Assembly: GCA_937980205.1 (NCBI GenBank)
Contig: CALJKW010000070.1
Span: 1 to 64,000 of the forward strand
From: an uncultured Myxococcales bacterium
GTDB taxonomy: Bacteria; Myxococcota; Myxococcia; Myxococcales; Myxococcaceae
Length of the DNA stretch: 64,000 nucleotides
Direction of reading: 5' to 3'
The notes under the pieces: model-generated
Told to the model about the DNA's origin: nothing
Seen by the model: the letters and a program-made list of their open reading frames with translations, nothing else
The model's database searches: none
Made by a program: the position numbers and the translations under genes
Part shown: positions 53,064 through 61,471 of the stretch, piece after piece
Layout of the letters: the number at the start of each line of letters is the position of its first letter
Numbering within the stretch: position 1 is the first letter of the stretch

Positions 53064-53993
53064 GTGATCTTGTGTCTCCTGCTGGCCGCGGTTGCTGATG
53101 GTGGTTTCAACGCTGCTGATCCTTCGACCTGGCGCCTCTCGGCGCGGTTGCCGAAGGACAGCCCCGAGCGCGCGAAGCTGATCGAGGCGTTCACTGCTCC
53201 CGATGGTGGCGTGGGCGAGCGGCCGCTCTCTCGGGATGAGGCCGTCGCCCTGCTCGACGACCCTCGCACCGAGCTCGTCTATGGCGAGAAGACCGTGTCG
53301 ATCGTCGCGCCTTCCATGCTCCAGCGGCAGCGGAAGGACCATCTCGATCTGATGAAGATGTTCCTCACTCCCGAACGGCTTTCAGCCGGCGCGAAGTTCG
53401 CTCGCGAGAACGAGGCGCTCCTCTCGGCCGTCGAGGCGAAGACCAAGGTCGACCGCGAGGTGATCATCGGCATTCTCATGTGGGAGTCGAAGCTCGGCAC
53501 CATCACCGGCGAGTACCGGGCGTTCAACGCCTTCACCTCGCAGCTCTTCTTCATCGACGACGCCAGCGCCGTCGCCATGTCGCGCAAGGACGAGAAGAAG
53601 CTGCTCGACCCCGCGGCGCAGCAGAAGCGCGTCGACACGATCCGCGAGCGCGCTCGCAAGAACCTCGTCGCGCTCGTCCGGCAGTGCAAGGCCAAGGGCA
53701 TGGACCCGCTCGAGGTAAAGGGCTCGTGGGCCGGCGCCCTCGGCTTCCCCCAGTTCATGCCCGCCTCACTGCGCTGGGCCGAAGACGGCGACGGCGACGG
53801 GAAGATCGACCTCTTCACCATGCCCGACTCCATCGCGTCCGTCGGGCGTTACCTGTCGGAGCACGGCTTCGCGAAGGATCGGAAGAAGGCGGTGTGGGAC
53901 TACAACCACGAAGACGCCTATGTCCAAGGAGTGATCACCTTCGGGGCAAAACTGCGCGAAATGCTCTCGTCACCCGATGGTGGCGCCCCCTGA
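53064..53993 (+). CDS. MltB-like lytic murein transglycosylase
   Basis: The 309 residues have a signal-like start (MILCLLLAAVADGG, from GTG 53064) followed by a helical domain. The SLT_2 catalytic part shows IIGILMWESKLGTITGEYRAFNAF (catalytic Glu) and GSWAGALGFPQFMPASLRWAEDGDGDGKIDLFTMPDSIASVGRYL, which is the MltB hallmark. It cleaves peptidoglycan glycan strands with anhydro-muropeptide formation. The gene is preceded by a G-rich tract that includes the only plausible leader. A start further upstream would not be in a convincing signal context. Confidence 0.88.
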   Translation: MILCLLLAAVADGGFNAADPSTWRLSARLPKDSPERAKLIEAFTAPDGGVGERPLSRDEAVALLDDPRTELVYGEKTVSIVAPSMLQRQRKDHLDLMKMFLTPERLSAGAKFARENEALLSAVEAKTKVDREVIIGILMWESKLGTITGEYRAFNAFTSQLFFIDDASAVAMSRKDEKKLLDPAAQQKRVDTIRERARKNLVALVRQCKAKGMDPLEVKGSWAGALGFPQFMPASLRWAEDGDGDGKIDLFTMPDSIASVGRYLSEHGFAKDRKKAVWDYNHEDAYVQGVITFGAKLREMLSSPDGGAP

Positions 53994-54054
53994 GCTGCCC
54001 TGCGGGCCTTGACGCCCCTCGTTAACTCTTCCTTCGAGGAGTGGAGAGGGACCA

Positions 54055-55482
54055 ATGAAAACGAGAGGGCCGTTCCACCGCGCGGCTCGCGCGGTCGCGA
54101 GACGTGCGCTTCGAAAGGCGGCGCAGAGGCTGCCGCCTTCGGGGGAGCTGAAACCCGAGACCTGGCGACTCGAGCGCGACCCAGAGGGCCGCCTGACGCT
54201 CGACGGCGTGGTGATCGCGGAGCTCACCGAGCGCATCGGCTCTCCGCTGCACGTGGTCGACGCCGTCCGCCTGCGCGAGAACGCGGCCCGCTTCACGCAC
54301 TGCCCCTCGGCGCACGGCCAGACGCAGATCTTCTACTCGTACAAGACGAACCCCGTGCCCGGCGTGCTCGCCGCGCTGCACGCGGCCGGCGTCGGCGCCG
54401 AGTGCTCGAGCGCGTTCGAGCTGTGGCTCGCCCGCACGCTCGGAGTCCCCGCCGAGCGCACCGTCTTCAACTGCCCGGTCAAGCCCGGAGAGGCGCTGCG
54501 CGACGCGATCGACCGCGAGCTCCAGCTCATCGTCGTGAACTCACGCCACGAGCTGCCCGAGCTCGTCCGCATCGCGAAACAGCTCGGCAAGCGCCCACGC
54601 ATCGCCATTCGCGTCGCCGTCCCCATGACGGAGACCAGCAACTTCGGAGAACGCATCGACGACGGCTCCGCCCTGCAGACCTTCAACGAGGCGCTGCAGC
54701 GGCCCGAGCTCGACGTCGTCGGCGTTCACGCCCACTTCAACGGAGCGATCGAGACGGCGTCGGAGCTTCAGGCCTTCGTCGGCGCGATCCTCGACTTCTG
54801 CAGCACGCTCCGCGCGCGGCTGCGCCTCGATCTGAAGGTGATCGATCTCGGCGGCAATCTGGTGTGCCCGACCGTCAAGCAGCTCTCCCCTGTGGCGGCT
54901 CGGGTTCAGATGGCGCTGGGACGCGAGGCGCCGCCGCGCGCCGCGGGCGAAGGCGTGCTCGCGATCGACGAGTACATCGCGACCGCGACGTCGATGATCG
55001 AGGCCCACTCCAGGCGCGAGGGCGTCGCGATGCCCCGCGTGTTCTTCGAGCCCGGGCGCAGCATGACGGCCAACGCGCAGGCGCTGCTGCTCGGGGTCGT
55101 GCAGGTGCGCAAGCCCGACGAGACGGGCCTCGCCACGGTGATGCTCGACGGCGGCCTCAACGTCGCCGACCCGCTGCGCATCGAGCGGCACCAGATCTTC
55201 GCGGCGACGGCTCGGCCGGGCGCGGACGTGCGCCACTACCGGCTGATCGGCCCGACCTCCACGGCGGCCGACATCGTCGCGCCGAGCGTGATGCTCCCCC
55301 GCCTCGAGCCCGGCGACGTGATCGCCGTGATGGACTCGGGCGCGTACTTCATTCCGTTCTCCACGACGTTCTCGTACCCGCGGCCGGGCGTCGTGATGCT
55401 CGATCGCGGCACGACGACTCTGCTCCGGCGCCCAGAGACGTTCGAAGATCTCGTCGCGCTGGATCGACTCGAGGCAGCATGA
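54055..55482 (+). CDS. PLP fold-III decarboxylase-like enzyme
   Basis: The 475 residues have a basic amphipathic N-terminus (HRAARAVARRALRKAAQRL) and then the alanine-racemase-fold barrel: PLP Lys in FYSYKTNPVPGVLAAL (about 95), ECSSAFELWLA, HAHFNGAIE, DLGGNLVCPTV, and FEPGRSMTANAQ (phosphate site). The beta domain has DSGAYFIPF. Where diaminopimelate and ornithine decarboxylases have GPxCxxxD, this protein has GPTSTAAD, so the catalytic Cys is Ser. It belongs to the Orn/DAP/Arg decarboxylase family, with uncertain activity. The stop overlaps the ATP-grasp ATG (ATGA). A good GGAGAGGG ribosome site precedes the ATG. Confidence 0.88.
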   Translation: MKTRGPFHRAARAVARRALRKAAQRLPPSGELKPETWRLERDPEGRLTLDGVVIAELTERIGSPLHVVDAVRLRENAARFTHCPSAHGQTQIFYSYKTNPVPGVLAALHAAGVGAECSSAFELWLARTLGVPAERTVFNCPVKPGEALRDAIDRELQLIVVNSRHELPELVRIAKQLGKRPRIAIRVAVPMTETSNFGERIDDGSALQTFNEALQRPELDVVGVHAHFNGAIETASELQAFVGAILDFCSTLRARLRLDLKVIDLGGNLVCPTVKQLSPVAARVQMALGREAPPRAAGEGVLAIDEYIATATSMIEAHSRREGVAMPRVFFEPGRSMTANAQALLLGVVQVRKPDETGLATVMLDGGLNVADPLRIERHQIFAATARPGADVRHYRLIGPTSTAADIVAPSVMLPRLEPGDVIAVMDSGAYFIPFSTTFSYPRPGVVMLDRGTTTLLRRPETFEDLVALDRLEAA

Positions 55483-56780
55483 GCTCTCTTCCGAAGCTGG
55501 AAACCCTTCCCAACCTCCCCGCGCAGAAGCGCCCGACGGCGCTGCTGCTCGTGGCCGACTACCACGGCACGCTCGCGTGCGTTCGGTCGCTCGGCCGCGC
55601 CGGGGTCGACGTGACGGTCGCCGACTGGCGCCGCATGGTGCCCGCGGTCTGGTCGAAGTTCACGAAGCGGTCGCTCAAGTGCCCCGACCCGACGAGCCAG
55701 CCGCGCGAGACGATCACCTGGCTGCTCGAGCTCGGCGCGCGTGAGCCCGGCATGGTGCTCATCCCCACGACCGACGACATCGCGTGGCTGTATGCGCGGC
55801 ACCGCGCGGAGCTGCAGCAGTTCTTCGTCCTCGACGCGCCGCACGTCGACGCCGTCTACGCGCTGCTCAACAAGTGGAAGCTGCGCGAGGCCTGCACGGC
55901 GGTTGGCATCGACACGCCCGACACCTGGCTGCCCGGCGAGGACCTCGATCAGGCGGAGCTGCGCTTCCCGCTGCTCATCAAGCCGCAGTCGCAGACGCTG
56001 CTGTTCCCGCACCAGAAGGGCCGCGTCGTGCGCGACCGCTCGGAGCTGAAGGCGCTCTACGAGGAGTTCAAGAGCGAGACGTCGTACGCCGGCGCGCTGC
56101 TGGACGCCGACCCGAACGTGAAGACGCCGATGCTGCAGGCACTCGTCGAGTCGCGCGGCATCTACGGCCTGTCCGGCTTCATCGACGCCAGCGGAGAGCT
56201 GTTCGTCGCGAGCGCGGCGCGCAAGGTGCTGCAGAAGCCGCAGATCCTCGGCGTCGGCCTGTGCTTCCAGCAGGCGAAGCTGAACGAGGAGCTCGCGCAG
56301 AAGCTGCGGGCGCTGTGCCGGCACGTCGGGTACCACGGCCTGTTCGAGGTCGAGTTCCTCGAGGAGAACGGCAAGTTCCTGCTCATCGACTTCAACCCGC
56401 GGACCTACGGGCAGATCGCGTTCGACATCTCCCGCGGCGCGGACCTGCCGCTGATGGCGTACCTGCACGCGGTCGGCGATCTCAAGGCGCTGCGCACGGT
56501 CGTCGAGACGGCCCAGAAGAAGCTGCACCACGAGAAGACGCGCGCGTGGTGCGATCGGATCAGCCTGGAGCTGTTCTTGAACCTGCGGCGCCTCACCGGA
56601 AAGATCAACGGCGCCCAGGCGCGCACCTGGACGCAGTGGATTCGGGCGAACGAGCGGCACCTGACCGACGCGATGATCGATCGCGACGACTGGGTGCCGG
56701 CGCTCATCGGCGCGATCTCGGCCATCTGGGCTCACGCCAAGCACCCCCGGGCGACGTGGCGGTTGGTGAAGGAGAGCTGA
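55479..56780 (+). CDS. ATP-grasp ligase
   Basis: The 433 residues show an N-terminal Rossmann-like domain (TALLLVADYHGTLACVRSLGRAGVDVTVADW), then the ATP-grasp core: LNKWKLREACTAVGIDTPDTWLPGEDL, PLLIKPQSQTLLF (ATP-binding Lys), and LLIDFNPRTYGQIAFDISRG (metal and phosphate site, D-x-N-P). The family forms amide bonds between carboxylate and amine substrates, with carboxyl phosphate intermediates. It is coupled to the decarboxylase by ATGA overlap and to a 67-residue gene 2 bases downstream. A pathway of amine or amino-acid attachment is inferred. Confidence 0.9.
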   Translation: MSSLPKLETLPNLPAQKRPTALLLVADYHGTLACVRSLGRAGVDVTVADWRRMVPAVWSKFTKRSLKCPDPTSQPRETITWLLELGAREPGMVLIPTTDDIAWLYARHRAELQQFFVLDAPHVDAVYALLNKWKLREACTAVGIDTPDTWLPGEDLDQAELRFPLLIKPQSQTLLFPHQKGRVVRDRSELKALYEEFKSETSYAGALLDADPNVKTPMLQALVESRGIYGLSGFIDASGELFVASAARKVLQKPQILGVGLCFQQAKLNEELAQKLRALCRHVGYHGLFEVEFLEENGKFLLIDFNPRTYGQIAFDISRGADLPLMAYLHAVGDLKALRTVVETAQKKLHHEKTRAWCDRISLELFLNLRRLTGKINGAQARTWTQWIRANERHLTDAMIDRDDWVPALIGAISAIWAHAKHPRATWRLVKES

Positions 56781-56782
56781 AC

Positions 56783-56986
56783 ATGATCCTGGATCTCGAT
56801 GACGAAGAGCTGTCCGACGTTCGCGAAGCGCTGCGGCTGCAGCTCCTGCGCATGCTGAAAGATCTGGCGCGCGCGGAGACTCCGCGGGCGATTCGCCACC
56901 TGCGCGTGCGCTACGAGCGGCTCGAGTCGATCTACCGGAAGTGCGATCGGGCGGCGGTGACCGGCCAGATCACCGCGACGCACTGA
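56783..56986 (+). CDS. 67-residue helical protein of the decarboxylase/ATP-grasp operon
   Basis: The protein runs LDLDDEELSDVREALRLQLL, then MLKDLARAETPRAIRHLRVR, then RLESIYRKCD and a short tail. It is an acidic-start helical protein with one Cys, probably a two-helix hairpin. It has no Ser-containing carrier motif (DSL), so it is not an acyl carrier. ATG 56783 has a GAAGGAG ribosome site inside the ATP-grasp gene, and the gap is 2 bases. It is clearly co-transcribed. Possible roles are a structural partner, a substrate or a regulator. Confidence 0.7.
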   Translation: MILDLDDEELSDVREALRLQLLRMLKDLARAETPRAIRHLRVRYERLESIYRKCDRAAVTGQITATH

Positions 56987-57005
56987 GGCTGCGCGGGCAG
57001 AGCGC

Positions 57006-58235
57006 CTATTGGCGGGGCCCAAACAGCCACTGGAGCGCACCGGGCAGCCGCTGCGCCCAGTAGAACTCGCTGTGGTTCGCGCCCTGCTGCACGACGTACT
57101 TGAGGTCGGCGCCGTCGACGTAGCCGACGCTCGTGTACGTCGTGTACAGCTCGTCGCTGCCCGACTTGCCGTCGTTGTCGGTGCCGACGTCCATGTAGAC
57201 CTTCGAGCGGTTGGTGATCGCGCTCACGTAGGTGAGCAGCCGCTTGTTGGCGATGAACACCGTGGTGGAGAAGTTGCCGGTCAGCCCGAAGACGTCGGGG
57301 CGCGTCGCGGTGAGGTACGCCGAGATGTGGCCGCCCATCGACGAGCCCGCGACGCCGGTCGTGGCGCGGCCGGGCATCGTGCGCAGCATCGAGTCGACGA
57401 CGGGCTTGAGCTCGTCGATGAGCAGCGTGCGGTAGAGGTCTCCGCCGTAGGTCGGCGGCGGGCCGCCCGTGTACTCCCAGATGCGGTCGGAGGTGTTCTC
57501 GACGCCGATGACGATGATCTCGCGGATGCTGCCGTCCTGCGCCGCCTGGTTCAGCGTCTCGTCGACCTTCCACTCGCCGGAGAACGCGATGGCGGGATCG
57601 AAGAGGTTCTGGCCGTCGTGCATGTAGAGCACGGGGTAGCGCGCCGTCGTGTTCTCGTCGTAGCTCGCCGGCAGATAGGCCCAGACGCCGCGGTCCCTCA
57701 TCAGGTTGTTGGAGTGGAACGCGTTGATGAGCTTCGTCACGCGGCCGTTGTCGGTGTTGAAGCGCGGGTAGATGTCGACGGTCGAGCCGCGCTGCGCCCT
57801 GTAGTTCGGCCCCTTCGACCAGGCGTCGTCGAGCATCGGCTTGAACTCGAACGTCGCCATCGGGACGTCGACGGTGGCTTCCCACGTGTCGTTCGCGCCC
57901 TTCGTCATCGCCGTGTTGTCGAACCAGGACAGCGGCGCTGCCTCGCCGCGCAGCCACATCGTCTTCGCGCCCGCCGGGTAGTGGACGCGGATGGTGGTGA
58001 GCGTGCTGCTCGTGCCACCGCCGGTGCCGGTGCCGCCGCCGGTCGCGGTGCTGCCGCCGGTGCCGCTGCCTCCGCCGGCGCTGCTCGTGCCGCCGCCGGT
58101 GCCCGTGGTGCCGCCACCACCTCCGCCCTGGCCGCCGGCGCTGGAAGAGCCGCCGCCGCCCCCGGGCATCATCTGGCCCTGAGGCGAACCGCACGCGAGC
58201 AGCAGGACGACGACTGCGGGGGTGAGACGCGACAT
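57006..58235 (-). CDS. Esterase-type alpha/beta-hydrolase lipoprotein
   Basis: The 409 residues start with a lipoprotein signal (LTPAVVVLLLACGS, lipobox LLAC). A 70-residue linker made almost only of Gly, Ser, Thr and Ala follows, then an N-terminal CBM48/E-set-like domain (about 85-170) and the esterase domain (RYPVLYMHDGQNLFDP, TTGVAGSSMGGHISAYL with nucleophile Ser, DVGTDND, and GANHSEFYW with His). The fold is that of enterochelin esterase/feruloyl esterase-type enzymes. It is outer-membrane anchored. Substrate unknown. It is separated from the FHA-GGDEF gene by an inverted repeat. Confidence 0.85.
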   Translation of the reverse strand: MSRLTPAVVVLLLACGSPQGQMMPGGGGGSSSAGGQGGGGGGTTGTGGGTSSAGGGSGTGGSTATGGGTGTGGGTSSTLTTIRVHYPAGAKTMWLRGEAAPLSWFDNTAMTKGANDTWEATVDVPMATFEFKPMLDDAWSKGPNYRAQRGSTVDIYPRFNTDNGRVTKLINAFHSNNLMRDRGVWAYLPASYDENTTARYPVLYMHDGQNLFDPAIAFSGEWKVDETLNQAAQDGSIREIIVIGVENTSDRIWEYTGGPPPTYGGDLYRTLLIDELKPVVDSMLRTMPGRATTGVAGSSMGGHISAYLTATRPDVFGLTGNFSTTVFIANKRLLTYVSAITNRSKVYMDVGTDNDGKSGSDELYTTYTSVGYVDGADLKYVVQQGANHSEFYWAQRLPGALQWLFGPRQ

Positions 58236-58262
58236 GGCCGGCGCGCGTACCACCGATGCGGT

Positions 58263-58359
58263 CGCGCTGAAAATGGGGACAGGCTGCTTTTTCGCGCGGC
58301 CGGTTCTCGCCGGCTGAGAAATGGCCGCGAAAAAGCAGCCTGTCCCCATTTTCAGCGCG
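58263..58359. repeat. Palindromic intergenic repeat, copy 2, with 34-base perfect arms
   Basis: Positions 58263-58296 are perfectly inverted at 58326-58359 (34 bases; core AAAATGGGGACAGGCTGC), with a 29-base loop that holds an inner GCCGG/CCGGC hairpin. The outer edges on both sides read GCGCTGAAAATGGGG, the same as in copy 1. On the right the TGA is the stop of the FHA-GGDEF gene. Between codirectional minus genes it would fold as a very stable RNA hairpin. Confidence 0.9.
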
Positions 58360-59242
58360 CGACGCGGTTCTTGCCGCGGGCCTTGGCCCGGTAGAGGGCG
58401 CGGTCGGCGGCGTCGAAGAGGGCCTTCGTGGTGGTGCCGGCGTCGGGGAAGACGGCGACTCCGCAGCTCATGGTCGGGTTGACGCGGACCTTGTCGCGGA
58501 CGAAGGCGTGCGCCTCGACGCGCGCGCGGACCTCTTCGGCGAGCGCGGTCGCTTCCGCGAGGCCGAAGCCGGGGAGGAAGGCGACGAACTCGTCTCCTCC
58601 GAAGCGGGTGGCGGTGCCGCGGGTGCCGACGACCTCGGCGAGCAGCTTGCCGACCTCTCCGATGGTGTACGCGCCCGTCGCGTGGCCGTGCTTGTCGTTG
58701 ATGGGCTTCAGGTCGTCGATGTCGAAGACGAGCAGCGCGAGCGTGGCGCTCTTCGCGGTCGCCGCGCGCACCGCCTCGTCGAGCGCGGCGTCGAAGCGCC
58801 GCGGCGCCAGCAGGCCCGTCAGCGCGTCGGTCGACAGCATCGCCTCGACCTGCGCCTGGTACGCGGCGTCGACCTCGTCGGCCAGCGTGAAGCGCAGGAC
58901 CGTGCTGGCGATCGAGATCTTGTCGCCGTCCTTGAGCTTCCGCGTCGACTTCACCGGCTTGCCGTTCACGAGCGTGCCGTTCCTCGAGCCCAGGTCGCGG
59001 ATCTCGTAGCGGACCCCGACGAGGCCCTGCACCGGCTCGATGGCCGCGTGCTGCTTCGACGCCTTCGCGTCGGAGAGCGCCAGCGCGTTCGACGGGTCGC
59101 GCCCGATGATGACGCGCTGGTCGATGCGGGCGTGGGCTCCCAGGTCGGCCTCGGAGCCCTGCACCACCACGATCGTCGCGAGCTTCCGGCCCGTGGGGAC
59201 CGGCTGGATGATCTCGTTCTCGACGGTGTCCGCGAGCGCCAC
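58352..59242 (-). CDS. FHA-GGDEF diguanylate cyclase
   Basis: The 296 residues have an N-terminal FHA domain (IIGRDPSNALALSD, SKQHAAIEP, SRNGTLVNGKPV, about 40-110) and a C-terminal GGDEF domain (TDALTGLLAPRRF, FDIDDLKPINDKHGHATG, TRFGGDEFVAFLP). The catalytic motif is intact, so it can make c-di-GMP. The inhibitory RxxD site five residues upstream is absent (GTRG). The FHA domain should couple output to Ser/Thr kinases. PilZ proteins that could read the signal occur in the same window. The stop codon is provided by the intergenic repeat. Confidence 0.93.
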   Translation of the reverse strand: MALADTVENEIIQPVPTGRKLATIVVVQGSEADLGAHARIDQRVIIGRDPSNALALSDAKASKQHAAIEPVQGLVGVRYEIRDLGSRNGTLVNGKPVKSTRKLKDGDKISIASTVLRFTLADEVDAAYQAQVEAMLSTDALTGLLAPRRFDAALDEAVRAATAKSATLALLVFDIDDLKPINDKHGHATGAYTIGEVGKLLAEVVGTRGTATRFGGDEFVAFLPGFGLAEATALAEEVRARVEAHAFVRDKVRVNPTMSCGVAVFPDAGTTTKALFDAADRALYRAKARGKNRVAR

Positions 59243-59364
59243 TCCCTGAAGACGCTAACCCCGGCCGGGCGGCAGCGCGACGGTGAACACGTGCGGTCAC
59301 ACCTTTGGCGACCAGGTCCCCTTCGTCAGGGCGGCGCCGCGCTAGAACTCCACCCGGCTTCGTC

Positions 59365-60171
59365 ATGCCCAACGCCATCTGCGATGTCCCCGGAGCACGG
59401 CTGCACTGGAAGTCCCGCGGCAGCGGCCCGGTGCTGTTCGTGCTGCAGGGCGGAGACGGCGACGCCGACGCCTCGGTGCTGCTCGCCGACCGGCTCGCTT
59501 CGTCGTTCACCGTGCTCACCTACGATCGGCGCGGGCTGTCGCGCAGCGAGATCGACGGGCCGGTGTCGCTCGACCTGCCGACGCACACGAACGACGCCGC
59601 GGCCGTGCTCGAGGCGGCGACGGGCGAGCCGGCGTTCGTGTTCGGGACGAGCATCGGCGCGCTGATGGGGCTCGACCTGGTGGCGCGGTTTTCGTCGCGG
59701 GTGCGGAAGCTCGTCGCGCACGAGCCTCCGTCGACGGAGCTGCTCACGCGCGAGCAGTTCGCCGACACCGAGCGCGCGCGCGACGAGATCGAGGCGCTGT
59801 ACAAGGCGAAGGGCGTGCTGCCCGCGATGCGGAAGTTCTTCGCCGGCACCGGCATCGACTTCATGGATCGCGAGCCGGACGTGGGCTTCCCGCCGGCGAA
59901 CCCGTCGCGCATGGCCAACCTGAAGTTCTTCCTCGAGCACGACGTGCCCGCGGCCCGGCGCTTCCGGCTCGACGTCGAGGCGCTGCGGCCGGTGCGGGAG
60001 AAGATCGTGATCGGCGCCGGCGTGAGCTCGAAGGGGCTGTGGATTCACGGCTGCGCCGAGGCGCTGGCGGTGCGGCTCGGGTTGCCGCTCGAGCACTTCC
60101 CCGGAGGCCACGGCGGCTACGCGGCGCACCCGCGCGGCTTCGCCGAGAAGCTCACCCTGCTTTGCCGCTGA
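59365..60171 (+). CDS. Alpha/beta hydrolase
   Basis: The 268 residues show the fold: RGSGPVLFVLQGGDGDADAS (oxyanion region), FTVLTYDRRGLSRSE, VFGTSIGALMGLDLVARF (nucleophile Ser), and the C-terminal His in FPGGHGGYAAHP. Members hydrolyse esters, peptides or haloalkanes; the substrate cannot be told. No signal, so cytoplasmic. It is a single gene whose last 20 bases overlap the convergent DUF2721 gene. Confidence 0.9.
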   Translation: MPNAICDVPGARLHWKSRGSGPVLFVLQGGDGDADASVLLADRLASSFTVLTYDRRGLSRSEIDGPVSLDLPTHTNDAAAVLEAATGEPAFVFGTSIGALMGLDLVARFSSRVRKLVAHEPPSTELLTREQFADTERARDEIEALYKAKGVLPAMRKFFAGTGIDFMDREPDVGFPPANPSRMANLKFFLEHDVPAARRFRLDVEALRPVREKIVIGAGVSSKGLWIHGCAEALAVRLGLPLEHFPGGHGGYAAHPRGFAEKLTLLCR

Positions 60172-60616
60172 CCTCGGGCGGCAGCGAGAAGCGCATCACG
60201 GCGATGGCGAGGAAGACCTCGCGCAGGAAGAGCACGAGCGAGGACATGAAGACCGCGACGGCGGCGATGAACAGCACCGCGACGACGACGGCGATGTTCA
60301 CGGCGAAGAGGTAGGCGAGGAAGGCGACTCCGATCAGGGAGCAGACGAGGACGGCGGCGACGACTCCGGCGGTGAGGGCCCAGCTGATGAAGCGGGCGCG
60401 GCGCTCGAGGTTCTTGAGCTCGAGGACCTTGAGGGCGCGGTCGGGGCCGGAGAGTCCGTGCAGCGTCGCCTCCAGATGACGTGCCCGGTCGATGACGCGG
60501 CCGAGGCGCGCCGCGAGCACGGAGAGCGTCGTGCCGATGGCGGTGAGCAGGAAGACCGGGGCGACCGCGAGCTGGATGGTGCGGGTGATGTCCTGCAGCT
60601 GGGTTTCCGTGGCCAT
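60152..60616 (-). CDS. DUF2721 membrane protein
   Basis: The 154 residues match DUF2721. A first helix (PVFLLTAIGTTLSVLAARL, about 19-37) is followed by the conserved cytoplasmic RVIDRARHLEATLHGLSGPDRALKVLELKNLERRARFI. Two more helices follow (ALTAGVVAAVLVCSLIGVAFLAY and AVVVAVLFIAAVAVFMSSLVLF). Function unknown. The gene ends inside the convergent hydrolase gene (20-base overlap). Confidence 0.88.
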   Translation of the reverse strand: MATETQLQDITRTIQLAVAPVFLLTAIGTTLSVLAARLGRVIDRARHLEATLHGLSGPDRALKVLELKNLERRARFISWALTAGVVAAVLVCSLIGVAFLAYLFAVNIAVVVAVLFIAAVAVFMSSLVLFLREVFLAIAVMRFSLPPEVSGKAG

Positions 60617-60671
60617 GGGGTGTTGCACATATCGTGAGCCGTCGGGCCGAGGTCCTGAATCGGGGGTCGCC

Positions 60672-61082
60672 ATGAAGCGGATCTTCTTCGTGCTCGCAGC
60701 GGCCGGCTGCGCGGTGCCCGCGGACGTGGGTCAGCCGTGCGTGCTCGTGAGGTCGAACCCCGATGGCGGCATGGTCGGTGTGCCGATTCGCACGACCGAT
60801 CCGGAGATCGCCTTCAGCGCGAACCTCGACATCATCTCGTTCGGTGGCACGGACTGCTCCACGCGCGTCTGCGTGCGGGACGCGGCGTACAAGCAGGCTC
60901 CGGGCGATGGCGAGCTCGCGCTCGGCTACTGCTCGGTGGCCTGCGGCCGCTGCACGTCCGAGCTGCAGTGCCGCGCGCTGGTGCTCGACGAGCAGACGCT
61001 CGAGCGGCTGCGCACCTCGGACCCCGAGCGGTACCAGCGCACGTTCGGCGAGACGACGACGCCGTACTTCTGCGCGCGGTGA
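60672..61082 (+). CDS. Cys-rich lipoprotein
   Basis: The 136 residues have a lipoprotein signal (MKRIFFVLAAAGCAVP, lipobox AAGC). The mature part has eight Cys (QPCVL, TDCSTRVCVR, YCSVACGRCTSELQCRAL, YFCAR), suggesting a compact disulphide-bonded domain. The pattern resembles small lipoproteins of the adventurous gliding machinery of myxobacteria, but I cannot assign it. Probably outer membrane. The downstream 108-codon gene follows after 46 bases. Confidence 0.75.
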   Translation: MKRIFFVLAAAGCAVPADVGQPCVLVRSNPDGGMVGVPIRTTDPEIAFSANLDIISFGGTDCSTRVCVRDAAYKQAPGDGELALGYCSVACGRCTSELQCRALVLDEQTLERLRTSDPERYQRTFGETTTPYFCAR

Positions 61083-61128
61083 GGGGCGGAGGACTTCCTG
61101 CGCTGCGCGTCGTGTTAGATGGGCCGCA

Positions 61129-61455
61129 GTGTCCGACACGCCGTCCACCCCGCCCTACTGGCAGCTCCTCTCGGTGCTGTTCAGCAGCTTCCCGCTGACG
61201 CCGGCGCTCGCGATGACGCTGTACGAGGCGGCGTTCGAGCTGCACTCGAACGACAAGGCCTCGACGAAGGTCGCCGGAGACATCCTCTCGGGCACGGTCC
61301 GCAACCTGCGCAAGCACGCGCTGCTCGGCAGCATCGGCGGCCCGACGTTCGAGGCCGAGGTCGAGACCGATCGCGGCAAGGGCACCATCCGCTTCCTGCT
61401 GACCCGCGAGGGGCTCGAAGCGCGGGGGCACGTTCCGAAGCACCTGCGGAACTGA
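61129..61455 (+). CDS. Small unknown protein
   Basis: The 108 residues start at GTG 61129. The N-terminal half is helical and hydrophobic (WQLLSVLFSSFPLTPALAMTLYEAAFELH). The C-terminal half (TKVAGDILSGTVRNLRKHALLGSIGG, GTIRFLLTREGLEARGHVPKHL) looks like a helix followed by strands, similar to a small winged helix. No known family. It lies 16 bases upstream of the DUF2378 gene and is probably in one operon with it. Confidence 0.65.
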   Translation: MSDTPSTPPYWQLLSVLFSSFPLTPALAMTLYEAAFELHSNDKASTKVAGDILSGTVRNLRKHALLGSIGGPTFEAEVETDRGKGTIRFLLTREGLEARGHVPKHLRN

Positions 61456-61471
61456 GCTACGCTGCTCGGGC

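Noticed and set aside
56783..56986. Acyl carrier protein partner for the ATP-grasp ligase
   Set aside because: There is no DSL-type Ser motif for phosphopantetheine and the protein is too short.
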